This document shows, piece after piece, positions 1 to 9,340 of a DNA stretch of 64,000 bases. How positions within the stretch are numbered: the first letter of the stretch is position 1; each line of letters opens with the position of its first letter. The position numbers and the translations under genes are program-made. The DNA comes from Luteitalea sp. (lineage in GTDB: Bacteria > Acidobacteriota > Vicinamibacteria > Vicinamibacterales > Vicinamibacteraceae): the NCBI GenBank assembly GCA_009377605.1, contig WHTT01000031.1:1-64000 (forward strand), written 5' to 3'. Under the pieces are notes generated by a model, which worked only from the letters and a program-made list of their open reading frames with translations, had not been told where the DNA came from and did no database searches.

Positions 1-45
1 GCCACGTCGCGAAGGCCTTCAGCCCTCGTCCGCTACGTACGGAGC

Positions 46-135
46 GGTAGGGCGCGCTCGCCGACTCGTCCGCCGTAGCGCGGAGCGCGAAGGCGTGAGC
101 GCGCCGTAGGGACGCCTCGGCGAGGCGTCCCTACC
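46..135. repeat. Composite REP-like palindromic repeats
   Basis: Two GGTAGGG-type units lie here. The first begins GGTAGGGCGCG at 46. The second is a near-perfect palindrome: arms at 106-119 (GTAGGGACGCCTCG) and 121-134 are exact complements around one base. The same family recurs near 8.1, 11.5, 16.0, 32.2, 40.6 and 61.8 kb. It lies directly downstream of the gene ending at 137, so it could also act as a transcription-terminating hairpin, but there is no T-tract. Confidence 0.75.
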
Positions 136-136
136 A

Positions 137-568
137 TCACGACGCCCCCTCGGGCGACGGCGTGGCCTGATACACCTTGCGAAGCCGCTCGACGGCCTGC
201 TCGGCCTGACTGTTCGCGTCCTGATTGAACTCTCGCGTGAGCGCCTGCGCCTGCTCGATCAGCTTTGCTGCCTGATCGAGGTTGGGAATCTGATCACGCG
301 AGCCGCGGCGCTGCAGCAGCGGACGCGCGCCAGCAATATAGTGCTTGGCCTGGTCGAGCTGCTGGCTCGCGTCCCCGAAATTCTTCGTGTAGACGCTGAC
401 CCGCGCATCGAGGACCAGCGCGGTCGCCTGAGAGAGATGTAGGCGCAGCAGCGCGCGATCGCGCTGTTGCTCGAACGTGGATGCTCCCCACCAACCGTAG
501 AGATACCCAGCCAGGAGGGCGAGGACCAGCCCGCCCGTGATCCAGAGGGCCCATTTGAGTTTTGCCAT
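137..568 (-). CDS. Membrane-anchored helical hypothetical protein (143 aa)
   Basis: Not recognised as a named family. The N-terminus carries one hydrophobic segment (about residues 6-24) followed by a Trp-rich junction. The rest is soluble, Gln/Ala-rich and helical with coiled-coil character, so it is probably anchored in the inner membrane with the helical part in the periplasm. It starts at ATG 568, 12 bp downstream of the glycerate kinase gene on the same strand, so the two are probably co-transcribed. Nothing in the sequence links it functionally to glycerate metabolism. Confidence 0.7.
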   Translation of the reverse strand: MAKLKWALWITGGLVLALLAGYLYGWWGASTFEQQRDRALLRLHLSQATALVLDARVSVYTKNFGDASQQLDQAKHYIAGARPLLQRRGSRDQIPNLDQAAKLIEQAQALTREFNQDANSQAEQAVERLRKVYQATPSPEGAS

Positions 569-580
569 GGCAGTGTCCAG

Positions 581-1807
581 TCATAGAACCAGAGCCACCT
601 GCAAGTCGCCGACGTTGGTATCCGTCGGTCCCGTTCGCACGAGATCGTCGAGCCGTTCGAAGAAATGATACGCGTCGTTCGCCTCGAGCGCATGCGACGG
701 CACGAAACCCAGGCGCGCGGCGCGCACGGCCGTGGTGGGATCGACAATGGCGCCCGCGGCATCCGTGGGTCCGTCGATGCCATCCGTGCCCACGCTCGCC
801 AGCCACACCGGACGCGGCGCCGTGGCGACCGCCTCCGCGAGCGCGAGCGCCAGCTCTTGGTTTCGACCGCCCTTGCCCGAGCCGCGCACCTGAACCGTGG
901 TCTCTCCGGACGAGATGATGCAGCATGGCCCGTCTCGCTCCGCACGATACGCCAGCGCCCGCGCCAGGAGATCAGGTGCGACCTCTCTAGCTTCGCCTGT
1001 CACCGCCGCCTCCGTCACGTGCACCTGGTAGCCACAGCGCTCAGCCTCACGCTGCGCTCCGTCCATTGCCGAGCGGCGGCTCCCAATGACGAGATAGCCA
1101 CCGTTTGCCAGCCGCCGATCGCCCGGCTTGGGCGTCTCTTCCACCTCACCGCGCGCGCCTCGCTCGAGCAGCAGGCGCACGATCGGCGGCAGCGCGTCTC
1201 CCACACCGAGCTCCGCCACGGCCGCGAGCGCCTGGCGGAACGTGCTCGGGTCGGGCACCGTGGGGCCGGACCCGATGACGCTCGGATCATCCTCGACTGG
1301 CCCGACGACATCGGAGATCGCCAACGTGAAGGTCGGCGCCGCGCTCGCCGCCGCCAGACGTCCTCCCTTGATCGCCGACAGATGCTTGCGCACACAATTC
1401 AAATCATGGATGGCAGCACCGGCGCGCAGTAACGCGGTCGTCGCCGCCTGCTTGTCGTCGAGCGTGATCGACAGATGCGGCACCGCCAGCAGCGCCGACG
1501 CGCCACCCGAGAGCAACACGAGCAGTTGTGCGTCGACCGGGGTCAGGGCCGCGAGCTGCAACGCACGGTGACCACCGCGAACGCTGCCAGGCGTCGGCAC
1601 CGGATGTCCCGCGTTGACCCAGGCGACCCGATCCGGCAACGGCGTGCGTCCGTGCGCGCTGACCACCACACCGCCCGTACAAGCCGCGCCCGCCCGGTCG
1701 AGGTATGACGAAGTCATCGCCGCTGCAGCCTTGCCGGCGGCAATCAACGTTGTCGAGCGCGCGAGGTCGAAGCCTGGAAGTCTCGCGGTCGCGATCGCGC
1801 TCTCCAC
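581..1807 (-). CDS. Glycerate 2-kinase, MOFRL/DUF4147 family
   Basis: Phosphorylates D-glycerate with ATP, feeding glycerate into lower glycolysis (family knowledge). The N-terminal DUF4147 part shows the AAGKAAAAM phosphate-binding motif near residue 24 and the LSGGASALL motif. The C-terminal MOFRL part carries SSGETTVQVRG, GGRNQELALALAEA and SVGTDGIDGPTDAAGA. The GTG at 1807 is the first conventional start, but the frame stays open upstream and encodes residues that look like the normal first helix of the family (about 30 codons, RSDLAAIVDAAIAAA). A CTG at 1894, overlapping the TGA of the preceding small ORF, is the only near-start codon there. The true start may therefore be 1894. Confidence 0.93.
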   Translation of the reverse strand: MESAIATARLPGFDLARSTTLIAAGKAAAAMTSSYLDRAGAACTGGVVVSAHGRTPLPDRVAWVNAGHPVPTPGSVRGGHRALQLAALTPVDAQLLVLLSGGASALLAVPHLSITLDDKQAATTALLRAGAAIHDLNCVRKHLSAIKGGRLAAASAAPTFTLAISDVVGPVEDDPSVIGSGPTVPDPSTFRQALAAVAELGVGDALPPIVRLLLERGARGEVEETPKPGDRRLANGGYLVIGSRRSAMDGAQREAERCGYQVHVTEAAVTGEAREVAPDLLARALAYRAERDGPCCIISSGETTVQVRGSGKGGRNQELALALAEAVATAPRPVWLASVGTDGIDGPTDAAGAIVDPTTAVRAARLGFVPSHALEANDAYHFFERLDDLVRTGPTDTNVGDLQVALVL

Positions 1808-1890
1808 GAGGGGGTGGGCACTCGCAGCCGCAATCGCCGCGTCTACGATAGCGGCGAGATCGCTCCGCGCACGTGGACTCGAGTTAGTCG

Positions 1891-2271
1891 TCAGTGCAGG
1901 TTCGCGTGAGAGGCAAAGGTGGAAAGGCGGGTCACGTGATCGAATTGATGTAGGATGCAGCTCACGACATGATCCGCCTCACCGCTCCTGCATAAGTCTT
2001 CCAAGCAGCCATCGAGACGCGTCAGCGCTGCCTCGAGGCAACACATCGCATCCTCCGAATAACACTGCTGGCGAAGGCAACGATGGTGCTTCAAGAGCTC
2101 TTCACGATAGAACTCGATGCAGATTGGAGGGAGGCACGAACTCGACGCTCGACGTTTCGAGTTCGGGGTACGATGTTCCAAGTTGGGGGCTCTAAGGTCG
2201 CTCGGGCAGTCTGACACGCGTGACTCCATGCAGCAACGGCTGTCCTTGTGACCGTTCCTAACTGTAAACAC
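1891..2271 (-). CDS. Possible small Cys/His-rich protein (uncertain)
   Basis: An open frame whose last ~80 residues contain nine cysteines and several histidines in a helical context (for example CLRQQC and MCCLEAALTRLDGC). The first ~45 residues overlap a degenerate CGAGGTT-type repeat and do not look like protein. A more likely start is internal, for example the ATG of MCCLEAAL, preceded by GGAGG. Its TGA overlaps a CTG that may start the glycerate kinase. The Cys spacing resembles metal-binding four-helix proteins, but no family match is claimed. It may not be a gene. Confidence 0.3.
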   Translation of the reverse strand: MFTVRNGHKDSRCCMESRVSDCPSDLRAPNLEHRTPNSKRRASSSCLPPICIEFYREELLKHHRCLRQQCYSEDAMCCLEAALTRLDGCLEDLCRSGEADHVVSCILHQFDHVTRLSTFASHANLH

Positions 2272-2367
2272 CCTGTGTTCGGCCTGTCAACCGTGGGAGC
2301 GTCGCACAGGGACATGGATCGACGCGCTTCCATCGATCCGTTCGTCCCCGTTCATCGACGCTCCACC

Positions 2368-4785
2368 TCATCTGTTACTCTCGGTCCGTGCGTAATTGTC
2401 CAGCTCCAATCGCAGCGCCCCAAAGCCAGCGCGAACCTCCGCGAGGATTGGCAGCCGCCGCGCGTCTCCAGATAGCCAGACGCGAATCTCCGGCGGCTGG
2501 CGCGTTTCCACACGCCGCTGCAGTCCCGCCTCGATCCGAAGTGCCTCGACCTGCTTGCCCTGCACGTTGACCGACTCCACTCTCCTGCCCAACACCTCGA
2601 GCACCATCGTCCGGCCCATGTCGGTGATCGGGACGCGCACGCGCTGACCTGACGCCAGCTCCAACGTGCGCACGTAAAAGAAGACCGCCAACGGATCGCG
2701 GACGTCTTTCGCCACGCGGAACGACATCTCGCGCTCCACTCCCCCTGCCCTCGGCCGCAGCATCGTTGCCGTCTGTTTCTCTCGCTCGTAGTGGATCAGG
2801 AGATCGACGGTGCGGCGTCCCTCGCGCAGATGTCGCTCGTGCAGCAGCGGGAACAAGGCGCCGTCCGTCCAGGTCGCGAACTGGTCGCGCGCCTCGAAGA
2901 AGCGAGCGACCCAAGGCGCCGTCGCTGCCGTCACAACGAACCGGTAGTGCGCCCCGCCGGCGAGCGGCTGCACACCGGGTGTCTGGGCAGGTGTGCCGCC
3001 GGGCTGTACTTCGAATGTCGCACGGCCAGCCGGGAGCGATGTGCCGGCGCTGACCCACAGCACACGGTACGTCGCACGCTCGCCGACTTCGAAAGGTATA
3101 GGGCCAGCGGGCGGCGGCGGTGGAACCGCTGCCGGGCCCAAGCGCGCCTCCAACTCACTGCTCTCTGCGAGCTCATAGATGCGCGTCTCGGGCCCGAGCG
3201 TCGGATCTCTCACGCGTGCTCGCTCGACGAGCGGCCACGCCGTTGTGTCCACGGCGCGGTTGGTCACGACAAAGCGTACGTCCAGCTCATCGAGGGTCCA
3301 GAGCGCATCGGACGACGGAAAACCCGCCAGGGCGTCCGACAGCGCCGAGTAGAACATGGGCCGCTGACCGCTGTAGCCGTTGACGATTGGCCGTCGGTGC
3401 TCCAGCGTCTGAAGCATGAACGGCGTGTTTCCGAGATCCCGCGCGAGCGGGAGATAGACGACGGCGCCAGGCCCTTTGGCGCGCGCCAGCCACGCGCCAG
3501 TCTGAGTCGTCAGCGGCGGTGCCGACACGAGTGTCAGCGGTCGATTGAGATACTCGACGCACGCGAGCAGGATGAGGAGGATGGGGAGAAAGGAACCGGA
3601 AAAAGGAACCGGGTACCTTTTCCCCAACCCGACGGCAGCCAAAACGGCAACGCCAAACGCGACGAGGATGGCGAAGCGGGCCGGCGCCCGCACGGCGTGG
3701 AATCCAAATACCCACCGATGGAGAGCAGCATAGACAGACCGCGCTCCGTCCGGTCCCAATGACAAGAGGCCGCCGACGATGATCAGGGCGAGCATCGCCC
3801 AGACCAGTGGCTTGGCATCTCGCCGCCACCCATGCCACACGCCGAACAGGGCCAACACCAGCGCCACGACACCGACGAACAGGCCATCCTCGACCGACCG
3901 CGCCTCGGCCAGCGCCCCGGTGACGCCGTAGAGCAGGTTCGTCGGCGGCACACTTGCGTAGCTAGACGGCGTTGCAGCATGACGAGCCGCCTCGATCAGG
4001 ACACGACCGAAGCCCTCACGTTGTTGGACCTGCCAGTAAGGCCGCAGAATGGGAGCAATCACGACTACGCCGACAGCACCCGCGATGAGAAGGCGCCCTA
4101 CGAGGGCGCCGCGGCGACGGGCGCCGATGCTGACGAGCAGCGCAAGCGCCGCGACCGCGAGGCCCAAGGCGCCGATCACACCGTAGTAGACAGAAGAAGC
4201 CGCGTTGATCCCCGCCGTCACGCCAAGCCCGACGACGTCACGCCACCGGCGGCCCGCCATGAGGCGATGGAGAAACAGGAACGCAAGCGGCAGCACATAG
4301 GTGCCCTGCAGCGCCAAGTGAATGAGATGCGAAAAGTGATACGGCCAGAAGCCCCAGACGAGCCCAGCCATGAGCGCCCCCACCGTCGAACCGGTGATGC
4401 TTCGCGCAAAGACGTACATCGCGAGCGCGCTGCCCCACAGCGATCCGAGCAGCAGGAGGTTGTAACAGAGCACCAGGTTCTGGCCGCTCACGGCGTAGAT
4501 CGGCGCAACCAAGAGCGCCTGCGGAAGCAGGTGGTCGCTGTAAGCGAGCGTCTGCGTCGCGGGGTGGAAGATGGGAGCGTCGAAGACACGGCCGTCGAGA
4601 AAGGCGATTGGGTCGCTGAAGAGGACGCTCAAATCCCAGCCGAGCACCCACAGATTGAGATACGGATCGCCCGGCCCGATCGGCGCGATGAGATGCGAGG
4701 TGAGCGAGACCGCCGCGGGCCATGTAACGACGAGCGTGATGACCAGGTAGAAGCAGGCAGGTCGTAGGACAGAGAGGAGGGTCAA
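2368..4785 (-). CDS. Polytopic membrane protein fused to a C-terminal DUF3108 domain
   Basis: 805 aa. Residues ~1-430 form about ten or more hydrophobic segments with the [15 protein letters not shown] loop after TM1, as in GT-C/YfhO-like membrane proteins that process lipid-linked sugars. Residues ~430-560 are a soluble loop region. Residues ~565-800 match the DUF3108 pattern ([17 protein letters not shown], then an FEARDQF-type strand, and [11 protein letters not shown]). DUF3108 is normally a stand-alone periplasmic protein, so this looks like a fusion. The start is TTG 4785, overlapping the TGA of gatB by 4 bp. The substrate is unknown. Confidence 0.8.
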   Translation of the reverse strand: MTLLSVLRPACFYLVITLVVTWPAAVSLTSHLIAPIGPGDPYLNLWVLGWDLSVLFSDPIAFLDGRVFDAPIFHPATQTLAYSDHLLPQALLVAPIYAVSGQNLVLCYNLLLLGSLWGSALAMYVFARSITGSTVGALMAGLVWGFWPYHFSHLIHLALQGTYVLPLAFLFLHRLMAGRRWRDVVGLGVTAGINAASSVYYGVIGALGLAVAALALLVSIGARRRGALVGRLLIAGAVGVVVIAPILRPYWQVQQREGFGRVLIEAARHAATPSSYASVPPTNLLYGVTGALAEARSVEDGLFVGVVALVLALFGVWHGWRRDAKPLVWAMLALIIVGGLLSLGPDGARSVYAALHRWVFGFHAVRAPARFAILVAFGVAVLAAVGLGKRYPVPFSGSFLPILLILLACVEYLNRPLTLVSAPPLTTQTGAWLARAKGPGAVVYLPLARDLGNTPFMLQTLEHRRPIVNGYSGQRPMFYSALSDALAGFPSSDALWTLDELDVRFVVTNRAVDTTAWPLVERARVRDPTLGPETRIYELAESSELEARLGPAAVPPPPPAGPIPFEVGERATYRVLWVSAGTSLPAGRATFEVQPGGTPAQTPGVQPLAGGAHYRFVVTAATAPWVARFFEARDQFATWTDGALFPLLHERHLREGRRTVDLLIHYEREKQTATMLRPRAGGVEREMSFRVAKDVRDPLAVFFYVRTLELASGQRVRVPITDMGRTMVLEVLGRRVESVNVQGKQVEALRIEAGLQRRVETRQPPEIRVWLSGDARRLPILAEVRAGFGALRLELDNYARTESNR

Positions 4786-6269
4786 GGTGAGCCGGGTGCT
4801 TCGAGCGCACGTTTCAACAGGTCGTTCACGCGCCGAGGGTTGGCCTTGCCGCCCGTCCGGCGCATCACTTGGCCGACCAGAAAGCCGAGCGCCTGCGGCT
4901 TGCCGCCGCGATACTGTGCCACGGCTGCCGGGTGCTCGGCGGTGACCTGCCGCACGACCGCGGCAATCGCTTCCTCGTCATCGATTTGCACCAACGCGTC
5001 GCGCTCCACGATGACACTCGCGCGATCGCCGGAGAGATACATCTTCTCGAAGACCTCCTTGGCGACCGAGCTGCTGATTCGGCCCCGCTCGACGAGCTGA
5101 ATGAGCTCTGCAAGGGCGTCTGGCGCCACCGGGAGCTGCGCGATGTCGCGCTCATCGGCATTGAGGCGGCGCAGCACCTCTCCCATCACCCAGTTGCTTG
5201 CCGCCTTGGCCGGGGCGCTGACAGCCACGCGCTCGAAGTAGTCGGCCACCGCCATCGACTGTGTCAGCACACGCGCGTCGTACTCCGGGAGGCCGTAGCT
5301 CGACACGAATCGCCGGGCACGCTGGTCGGGCAGCTCCGGCAGGCGCGCGCGTACGCGCTCCACCCACGCGTCTGCAATCACGAGCGGCGGCAAGTCCGGC
5401 TCTGGGAAGTACCGATAATCGTGGGCTTCCTCTTTCGACCGCATCGGCTGTGTGCGTCCACTCGCCGGATCGAACAAGCGCGTCTCCTGCACGATGCGCC
5501 CGCCCGTGGCGAACGCGTCGGTCTGACGCTGCACCTCGTACTCTAGCGCTCTCTGGAGGAACTTGAACGAGTTGAGGTTCTTCACCTCGACCTTCACGCC
5601 CAGCTCACGGCTGCCAACAGGCCGCACCGATACGTTGGCGTCGCATCGCAGGCTTCCGGCCTCCATGTTGCCATCGTTCACGCCAATCGCCACCAGGATG
5701 GCCCGAAGCCTCGTGAAGAGCTCGGCCGCTGCGGAGGCGGTTGAGAGATCTGGCTCCGTAACGATCTCGATGAGGGGAACGCCTGCGCGGTTGTAGTCGA
5801 GGTAGGTGTACCGGGCGGAGTCTGCGAAGCCTTCGTGCAGCGACTTGCCGGCATCCTCCTCCAGGTGGACGCGCCGGATGCGGACCGTCTCCGATGCCTG
5901 ATCGCCATCGATGGTCAACCCACCCTCAACCGCCAACGGCTCCTCATACTGCGAGATCTGGTAGCCCTTGGGAAGATCCGGGTAGAAGTAGTTCTTGCGT
6001 GCGAAGATCGAGACCGGAGACACGCGACAACCCAACGCGAGAGCCGCCTTCATGGCAGCCTCGACGGCGGCCTCGTTCAGCACGGGAAGGGCGCCTGGTA
6101 GGCCGAGGCATACCGGACAGACGTGGCTGTTCGGCGGCGCACCAAATGCCGTGCTACAGCCACAGAAGATCTTGGTGGCCGTCCTGAGCTGGGCGTGAAT
6201 CTCGAGCCCAATGACGGCCTCGAGGAAGGTTCGAGGTCCGAGATTCGAGGGTTGAGGGTCGAGGGTCAA
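4782..6269 (-). CDS. gatB: Asp-tRNA(Asn)/Glu-tRNA(Gln) amidotransferase subunit B
   Basis: The kinase/tRNA-binding subunit of GatCAB, which converts Glu-tRNA(Gln) and Asp-tRNA(Asn) to the amidated forms in organisms lacking the direct synthetases. The N-terminal [10 protein letters not shown] motif, the Zn-type cysteines ([18 protein letters not shown]), [20 protein letters not shown] and the C-terminal YqeY-like domain ending [10 protein letters not shown] are all present; ~490 aa is normal. The first in-frame start, TTG 6269, lies inside a 7-bp repeat, so about the first 14 residues are repeat-encoded. Native GatB usually begins a few residues before VIGLE. gatA and gatC are not in the window. 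Confidence 0.97.
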   Translation of the reverse strand: MTLDPQPSNLGPRTFLEAVIGLEIHAQLRTATKIFCGCSTAFGAPPNSHVCPVCLGLPGALPVLNEAAVEAAMKAALALGCRVSPVSIFARKNYFYPDLPKGYQISQYEEPLAVEGGLTIDGDQASETVRIRRVHLEEDAGKSLHEGFADSARYTYLDYNRAGVPLIEIVTEPDLSTASAAAELFTRLRAILVAIGVNDGNMEAGSLRCDANVSVRPVGSRELGVKVEVKNLNSFKFLQRALEYEVQRQTDAFATGGRIVQETRLFDPASGRTQPMRSKEEAHDYRYFPEPDLPPLVIADAWVERVRARLPELPDQRARRFVSSYGLPEYDARVLTQSMAVADYFERVAVSAPAKAASNWVMGEVLRRLNADERDIAQLPVAPDALAELIQLVERGRISSSVAKEVFEKMYLSGDRASVIVERDALVQIDDEEAIAAVVRQVTAEHPAAVAQYRGGKPQALGFLVGQVMRRTGGKANPRRVNDLLKRALEAPGSP

Positions 6270-6405
6270 GGTGAGAGGTTAGAGGTTCAAGTGCGAGCTC
6301 GGATCGAATGCTCGTCAGAGCAGTTCACCGAACAAGCAGACACGCTCAAAGTTACACCGGGAGGCTCGAAGCTCCAACCCTTGGACCTCGAACCTCCCTC
6401 TTGTC
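6226..6405. repeat. Heptanucleotide (CGAGGTT-type) inverted repeat arms
   Basis: Degenerate head-to-tail copies of a 7-bp unit (GAGGTTC / GAGGGTC) run across 6226-6290. Complementary copies (CTCGAAGCTCCAACCC, then GGACCTCGAACCTCC) lie at 6363-6400, forming two arms of a long imperfect hairpin. The left arm covers the 5' end of gatB and the right arm ends at the stop of pckA. The same unit reappears at 13986-14118. Confidence 0.75.
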
Positions 6406-6406
6406 G

Positions 6407-8002
6407 CTAGAGACGGGGTCCGGCGGCAACGACTGCAGGCGATACGGACGAAGCAAACGCCGAGAAGTTCTCGATGAACATACGAGCGAGCTTGATGGCG
6501 TGGCTATCGTATGCGGCCTTGTCGGCCCACGTCTCGCGGGGTGACAGGATGTCGGACGGCACGCCTGGGACGGCTGTCGGCACAGCAAGGTTGAAGATTG
6601 TATTCGTCTCGTAGGGCACGTCTTCCAGCGCACCCTGGAGCGCGGCGTGCAGCATGGCGCGAGTGTAGGCGATGGGCATGCGCCTGCCGACACCATACGG
6701 TCCGCCGCTCCATCCTGTGTTGACCAGCCACACCCGCACGCCGTGTCTGGCGATCCGCTCCCCGAGACCACGTGCGTAGGTGCCGGGACTCAACGGCAGA
6801 AACGGCGCCCCGAAGCAGGTACTGAAGGTGGCGGTCGGCTCGGTCACGCCACGCTCGGTGCCCGCAACCTTGGCGGTGTAGCCGGACAAGAACTGATAGA
6901 GGGCTGCCTCAGGCGTGAGCCGAGCAATGGGCGGCAGAACGCCAAACGCGTCGGCCGCAAGCATGACAATATTGCTGGGGTGGCTGCCGGTGCCGCTGGG
7001 GACGGCGTTGCCGACATAGCTGAGGGGATACGCGCCGCGAGTGTTCTCGGTCGTGGAGTCGTCGTCCAGGTCGATTACCCGCGTGACGGGATCAATGGCG
7101 ACGTTCTCGAGCACCGTGCCGAAGCGGCGTGTCGCGCGGTAGATCTGGGGCTCTGCTTCCTCCGACAGATGGATCATCTTCGCGTAGCAACCGCCCTCGA
7201 TGTTGAAGATCCCGTCGTCACTCCAGGCGTGCTCATCGTCTCCGATGAGACCGCGTTCCGGATCGCTCGACAGGGTCGTCTTACCGGTACCTGAGAGCCC
7301 GAAGAAGAGCGCGACGTCGCCTCGCTCGCCGATATTGGCCGAACAGTGCATCGGGAGCACGCCCCGCTGCGGCAGCAAGTAGTTCATGACGGTGAAGACG
7401 GATTTCTTGATCTCACCGGCATAGTTGGTGCCGCCTATCAGCACCAGCCGCTGCTCGAAGCTCACCAGGATGAACACACCGGAGTTGGTCCCGTGCGATG
7501 CCGGATCCGCCTGGAAGCTCGGTGCAGCAACGATGGTGAACTCTGGGACGAATGCTGCAAGCTCCTCCGGGTCGCCTACGGGCAAGAGGAGGTGCCGCGC
7601 GAACAGGCTGTGCCAGGCGCGCTCGGTGATGACTCGCACTCGCAGTCGATACTGCGGGTCTGCCCCACCGTAGCAGTCCTGAACGAAGAGCTCCCTGCCT
7701 TCGAGCGCGCTCATCAGATCACGCTGGACCGCGGCAAACTGATTCGGCTCGATCGGCCGGTTGACCTCACCCCACCAGATGTCGCCTTCCGAAGAGGCCT
7801 CTCGCACGATGAACTTGTCACGGGGAGAGCGGCCCGTGTGGGGCGCCGTGACGCAGACCAACTGACCGGTGTCGGCGACGAGACCTTCGCCGCGGCAGAG
7901 GGCATGCTCGAAGAGGGCGGCCGGCGGGAGGTTCCAGTGAGCGCGTGCGTGGCGGATGCCCTGCTGTTCGAGCGTTTGGCCGTGCTGAACGTCGGTGCTC
8001 AT
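6407..8002 (-). CDS. pckA: Phosphoenolpyruvate carboxykinase (ATP)
   Basis: Gluconeogenic enzyme converting oxaloacetate plus ATP to PEP, ADP and CO2 in the cytosol. The 531-aa product has the substrate loop TGRSPRDKF, the kinase P-loop [13 protein letters not shown] at residues 235-247, the metal site LIGDDEHAW and the C-terminal [15 protein letters not shown] 8002 is chosen over the long upstream open frame because homology begins near there (the ALFEHAL segment) and CGGAG sits about 7 nt upstream. The gene is divergent from the SpoIID-like gene. Its stop abuts the repeat arm shared with gatB. Confidence 0.97.
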   Translation of the reverse strand: MSTDVQHGQTLEQQGIRHARAHWNLPPAALFEHALCRGEGLVADTGQLVCVTAPHTGRSPRDKFIVREASSEGDIWWGEVNRPIEPNQFAAVQRDLMSALEGRELFVQDCYGGADPQYRLRVRVITERAWHSLFARHLLLPVGDPEELAAFVPEFTIVAAPSFQADPASHGTNSGVFILVSFEQRLVLIGGTNYAGEIKKSVFTVMNYLLPQRGVLPMHCSANIGERGDVALFFGLSGTGKTTLSSDPERGLIGDDEHAWSDDGIFNIEGGCYAKMIHLSEEAEPQIYRATRRFGTVLENVAIDPVTRVIDLDDDSTTENTRGAYPLSYVGNAVPSGTGSHPSNIVMLAADAFGVLPPIARLTPEAALYQFLSGYTAKVAGTERGVTEPTATFSTCFGAPFLPLSPGTYARGLGERIARHGVRVWLVNTGWSGGPYGVGRRMPIAYTRAMLHAALQGALEDVPYETNTIFNLAVPTAVPGVPSDILSPRETWADKAAYDSHAIKLARMFIENFSAFASSVSPAVVAAGPRL

Positions 8003-8112
8003 GAAGGCTCCGGGCCTCGTCTCACATGACGATACGGCATGGGTATCATGCAATGACCTTATGCTACCGGCCATGGCCCGATCCGTCAACTCTGGAAGCA
8101 TGGTTCGAGCGC

Positions 8113-8138
8113 GGCGCGTTCGGCGAACGCGCCCTACC
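8113..8138. repeat. REP-like palindrome
   Basis: Exact inverted repeat GGCGCGTTC / GAACGCGCC followed by CCTACC, lying between pckA and the SpoIID-like gene. It is the same unit as at 61793-61818 in the opposite orientation. Confidence 0.75.
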
Positions 8139-8222
8139 ATCCGGGGCTCGGCCGAGCGCACCTGCCATGGTGACGTAGGAACGCCCCGCCGAGCCGTCCA
8201 GCTCGTCGCGGTATCATGCCGC

Positions 8223-9227
8223 GTGTCTTGCCGGCGGCTCTTGTTGCCGGCGCTCTTCGTCTTGGGCGCCGTGTCTCCCTCCCTGCTAGCGGGGTGTCGG
8301 AGTGGCCACAAGCCGCCCGTGCTGCAACCGGGGGAGCCGGCTGTGCCGCGGGGCCGCACGGCAACACTCCGCGTCCAAACTCGTCACAACGGCGCCGCGC
8401 ACGTCGTGACGTTCGATCTCGAGGAGTACGTACGGCTGACGGTCGGTGCGGAGATCGTCGTCTCGACCCGCGACGCGGCGTGGGCCCAGCGTATCTACGA
8501 GGTCCAAGCCATCGTCGCGCGCACGTATGCGCTCGCCAACATCGGACGGCACGCCGAGGAGGGCTTCGACCTCTGCTCGACCACACATTGCCAGTTGCTT
8601 CCGGATCGGGCACACCCCACGCGTTCGGATGACGTGATTGCCGCCGCGGTGGAGACGACGCGTGGCCTCGTCATCGCGCACGACGGGCGGCCCATCCGCG
8701 CGCTGTTCCACGCGCACTGCGGTGGCCACACGAGCGACGCCGACCAGATCTGGCCGGGACCGGCCGTGCCATACCTGCGAGGCGTGCGCGACCCCTTCTG
8801 CTTGCGAGAACGGCCGGCTCGCTGGACCTTTCGCCTGTCATCGGCCCGGCTCACGCGCGACCTCGACGGCTCACCCCGCACTCGCGTCGACGGCCGCATC
8901 GATGGCTTTCAGGTCGTCGAGCGGGATCCGGCAGGCCGGGTCCGTATGGTGGCGCTGACCGGCCGTCGGAACGGGCTCGTGCGGGGTGAAGAGCTGCGCA
9001 GCGTCGTCATGCAGGCAGAAGGGCCCACGAGCCTTCGCAGCCCACGCTACACGGTTCGCCGCGACGGCGACACGTTCGTGTTCGATGGCCAGGGCTTCGG
9101 CCACGGTGCGGGGCTTTGCCAGACCGGCATGATGGGCCGCATCAAGGCCGGCCACACACCGAACGACGTGCTCACCTACTACTTTCACGGATCCCGAATC
9201 GTCAGACTCGATCGGCTGACGTCCTGA
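8223..9227 (+). CDS. SpoIID/LytB-domain lipoprotein
   Basis: 334 aa. An N-terminal hydrophobic stretch ends in the lipobox LLAGC (about residues 20-24), giving an exported lipoprotein. The remainder is a SpoIID/LytB domain: [12 protein letters not shown], then [37 protein letters not shown] and C-terminal [15 protein letters not shown]. SpoIID proteins are lytic transglycosylases acting on denuded glycan strands; in non-sporulators their role is in envelope or septal peptidoglycan turnover (inference). GTG 8223 is chosen because it directly precedes the signal sequence. The frame is open further upstream, but that region includes a REP-like repeat. Confidence 0.9.
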   Translation: MSCRRLLLPALFVLGAVSPSLLAGCRSGHKPPVLQPGEPAVPRGRTATLRVQTRHNGAAHVVTFDLEEYVRLTVGAEIVVSTRDAAWAQRIYEVQAIVARTYALANIGRHAEEGFDLCSTTHCQLLPDRAHPTRSDDVIAAAVETTRGLVIAHDGRPIRALFHAHCGGHTSDADQIWPGPAVPYLRGVRDPFCLRERPARWTFRLSSARLTRDLDGSPRTRVDGRIDGFQVVERDPAGRVRMVALTGRRNGLVRGEELRSVVMQAEGPTSLRSPRYTVRRDGDTFVFDGQGFGHGAGLCQTGMMGRIKAGHTPNDVLTYYFHGSRIVRLDRLTS

Positions 9228-9340
9228 CGCGTCCCGCTGGCCATGAATCGCCGTGATAATGTTCCTCAGCGGATCCGCTTCGCGGCGTCGCGCGATCGAA
9301 GCGTGCGTCGCCCCTCCCCTGACGTGCAGAGGACAGGACC

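Noticed and set aside
8003-8359. N-terminal extension of pckA
   Set aside because: Arg-rich, crosses a REP-like repeat, and lies beyond the normal 530-aa enzyme; a ribosome-binding site supports ATG 8002.
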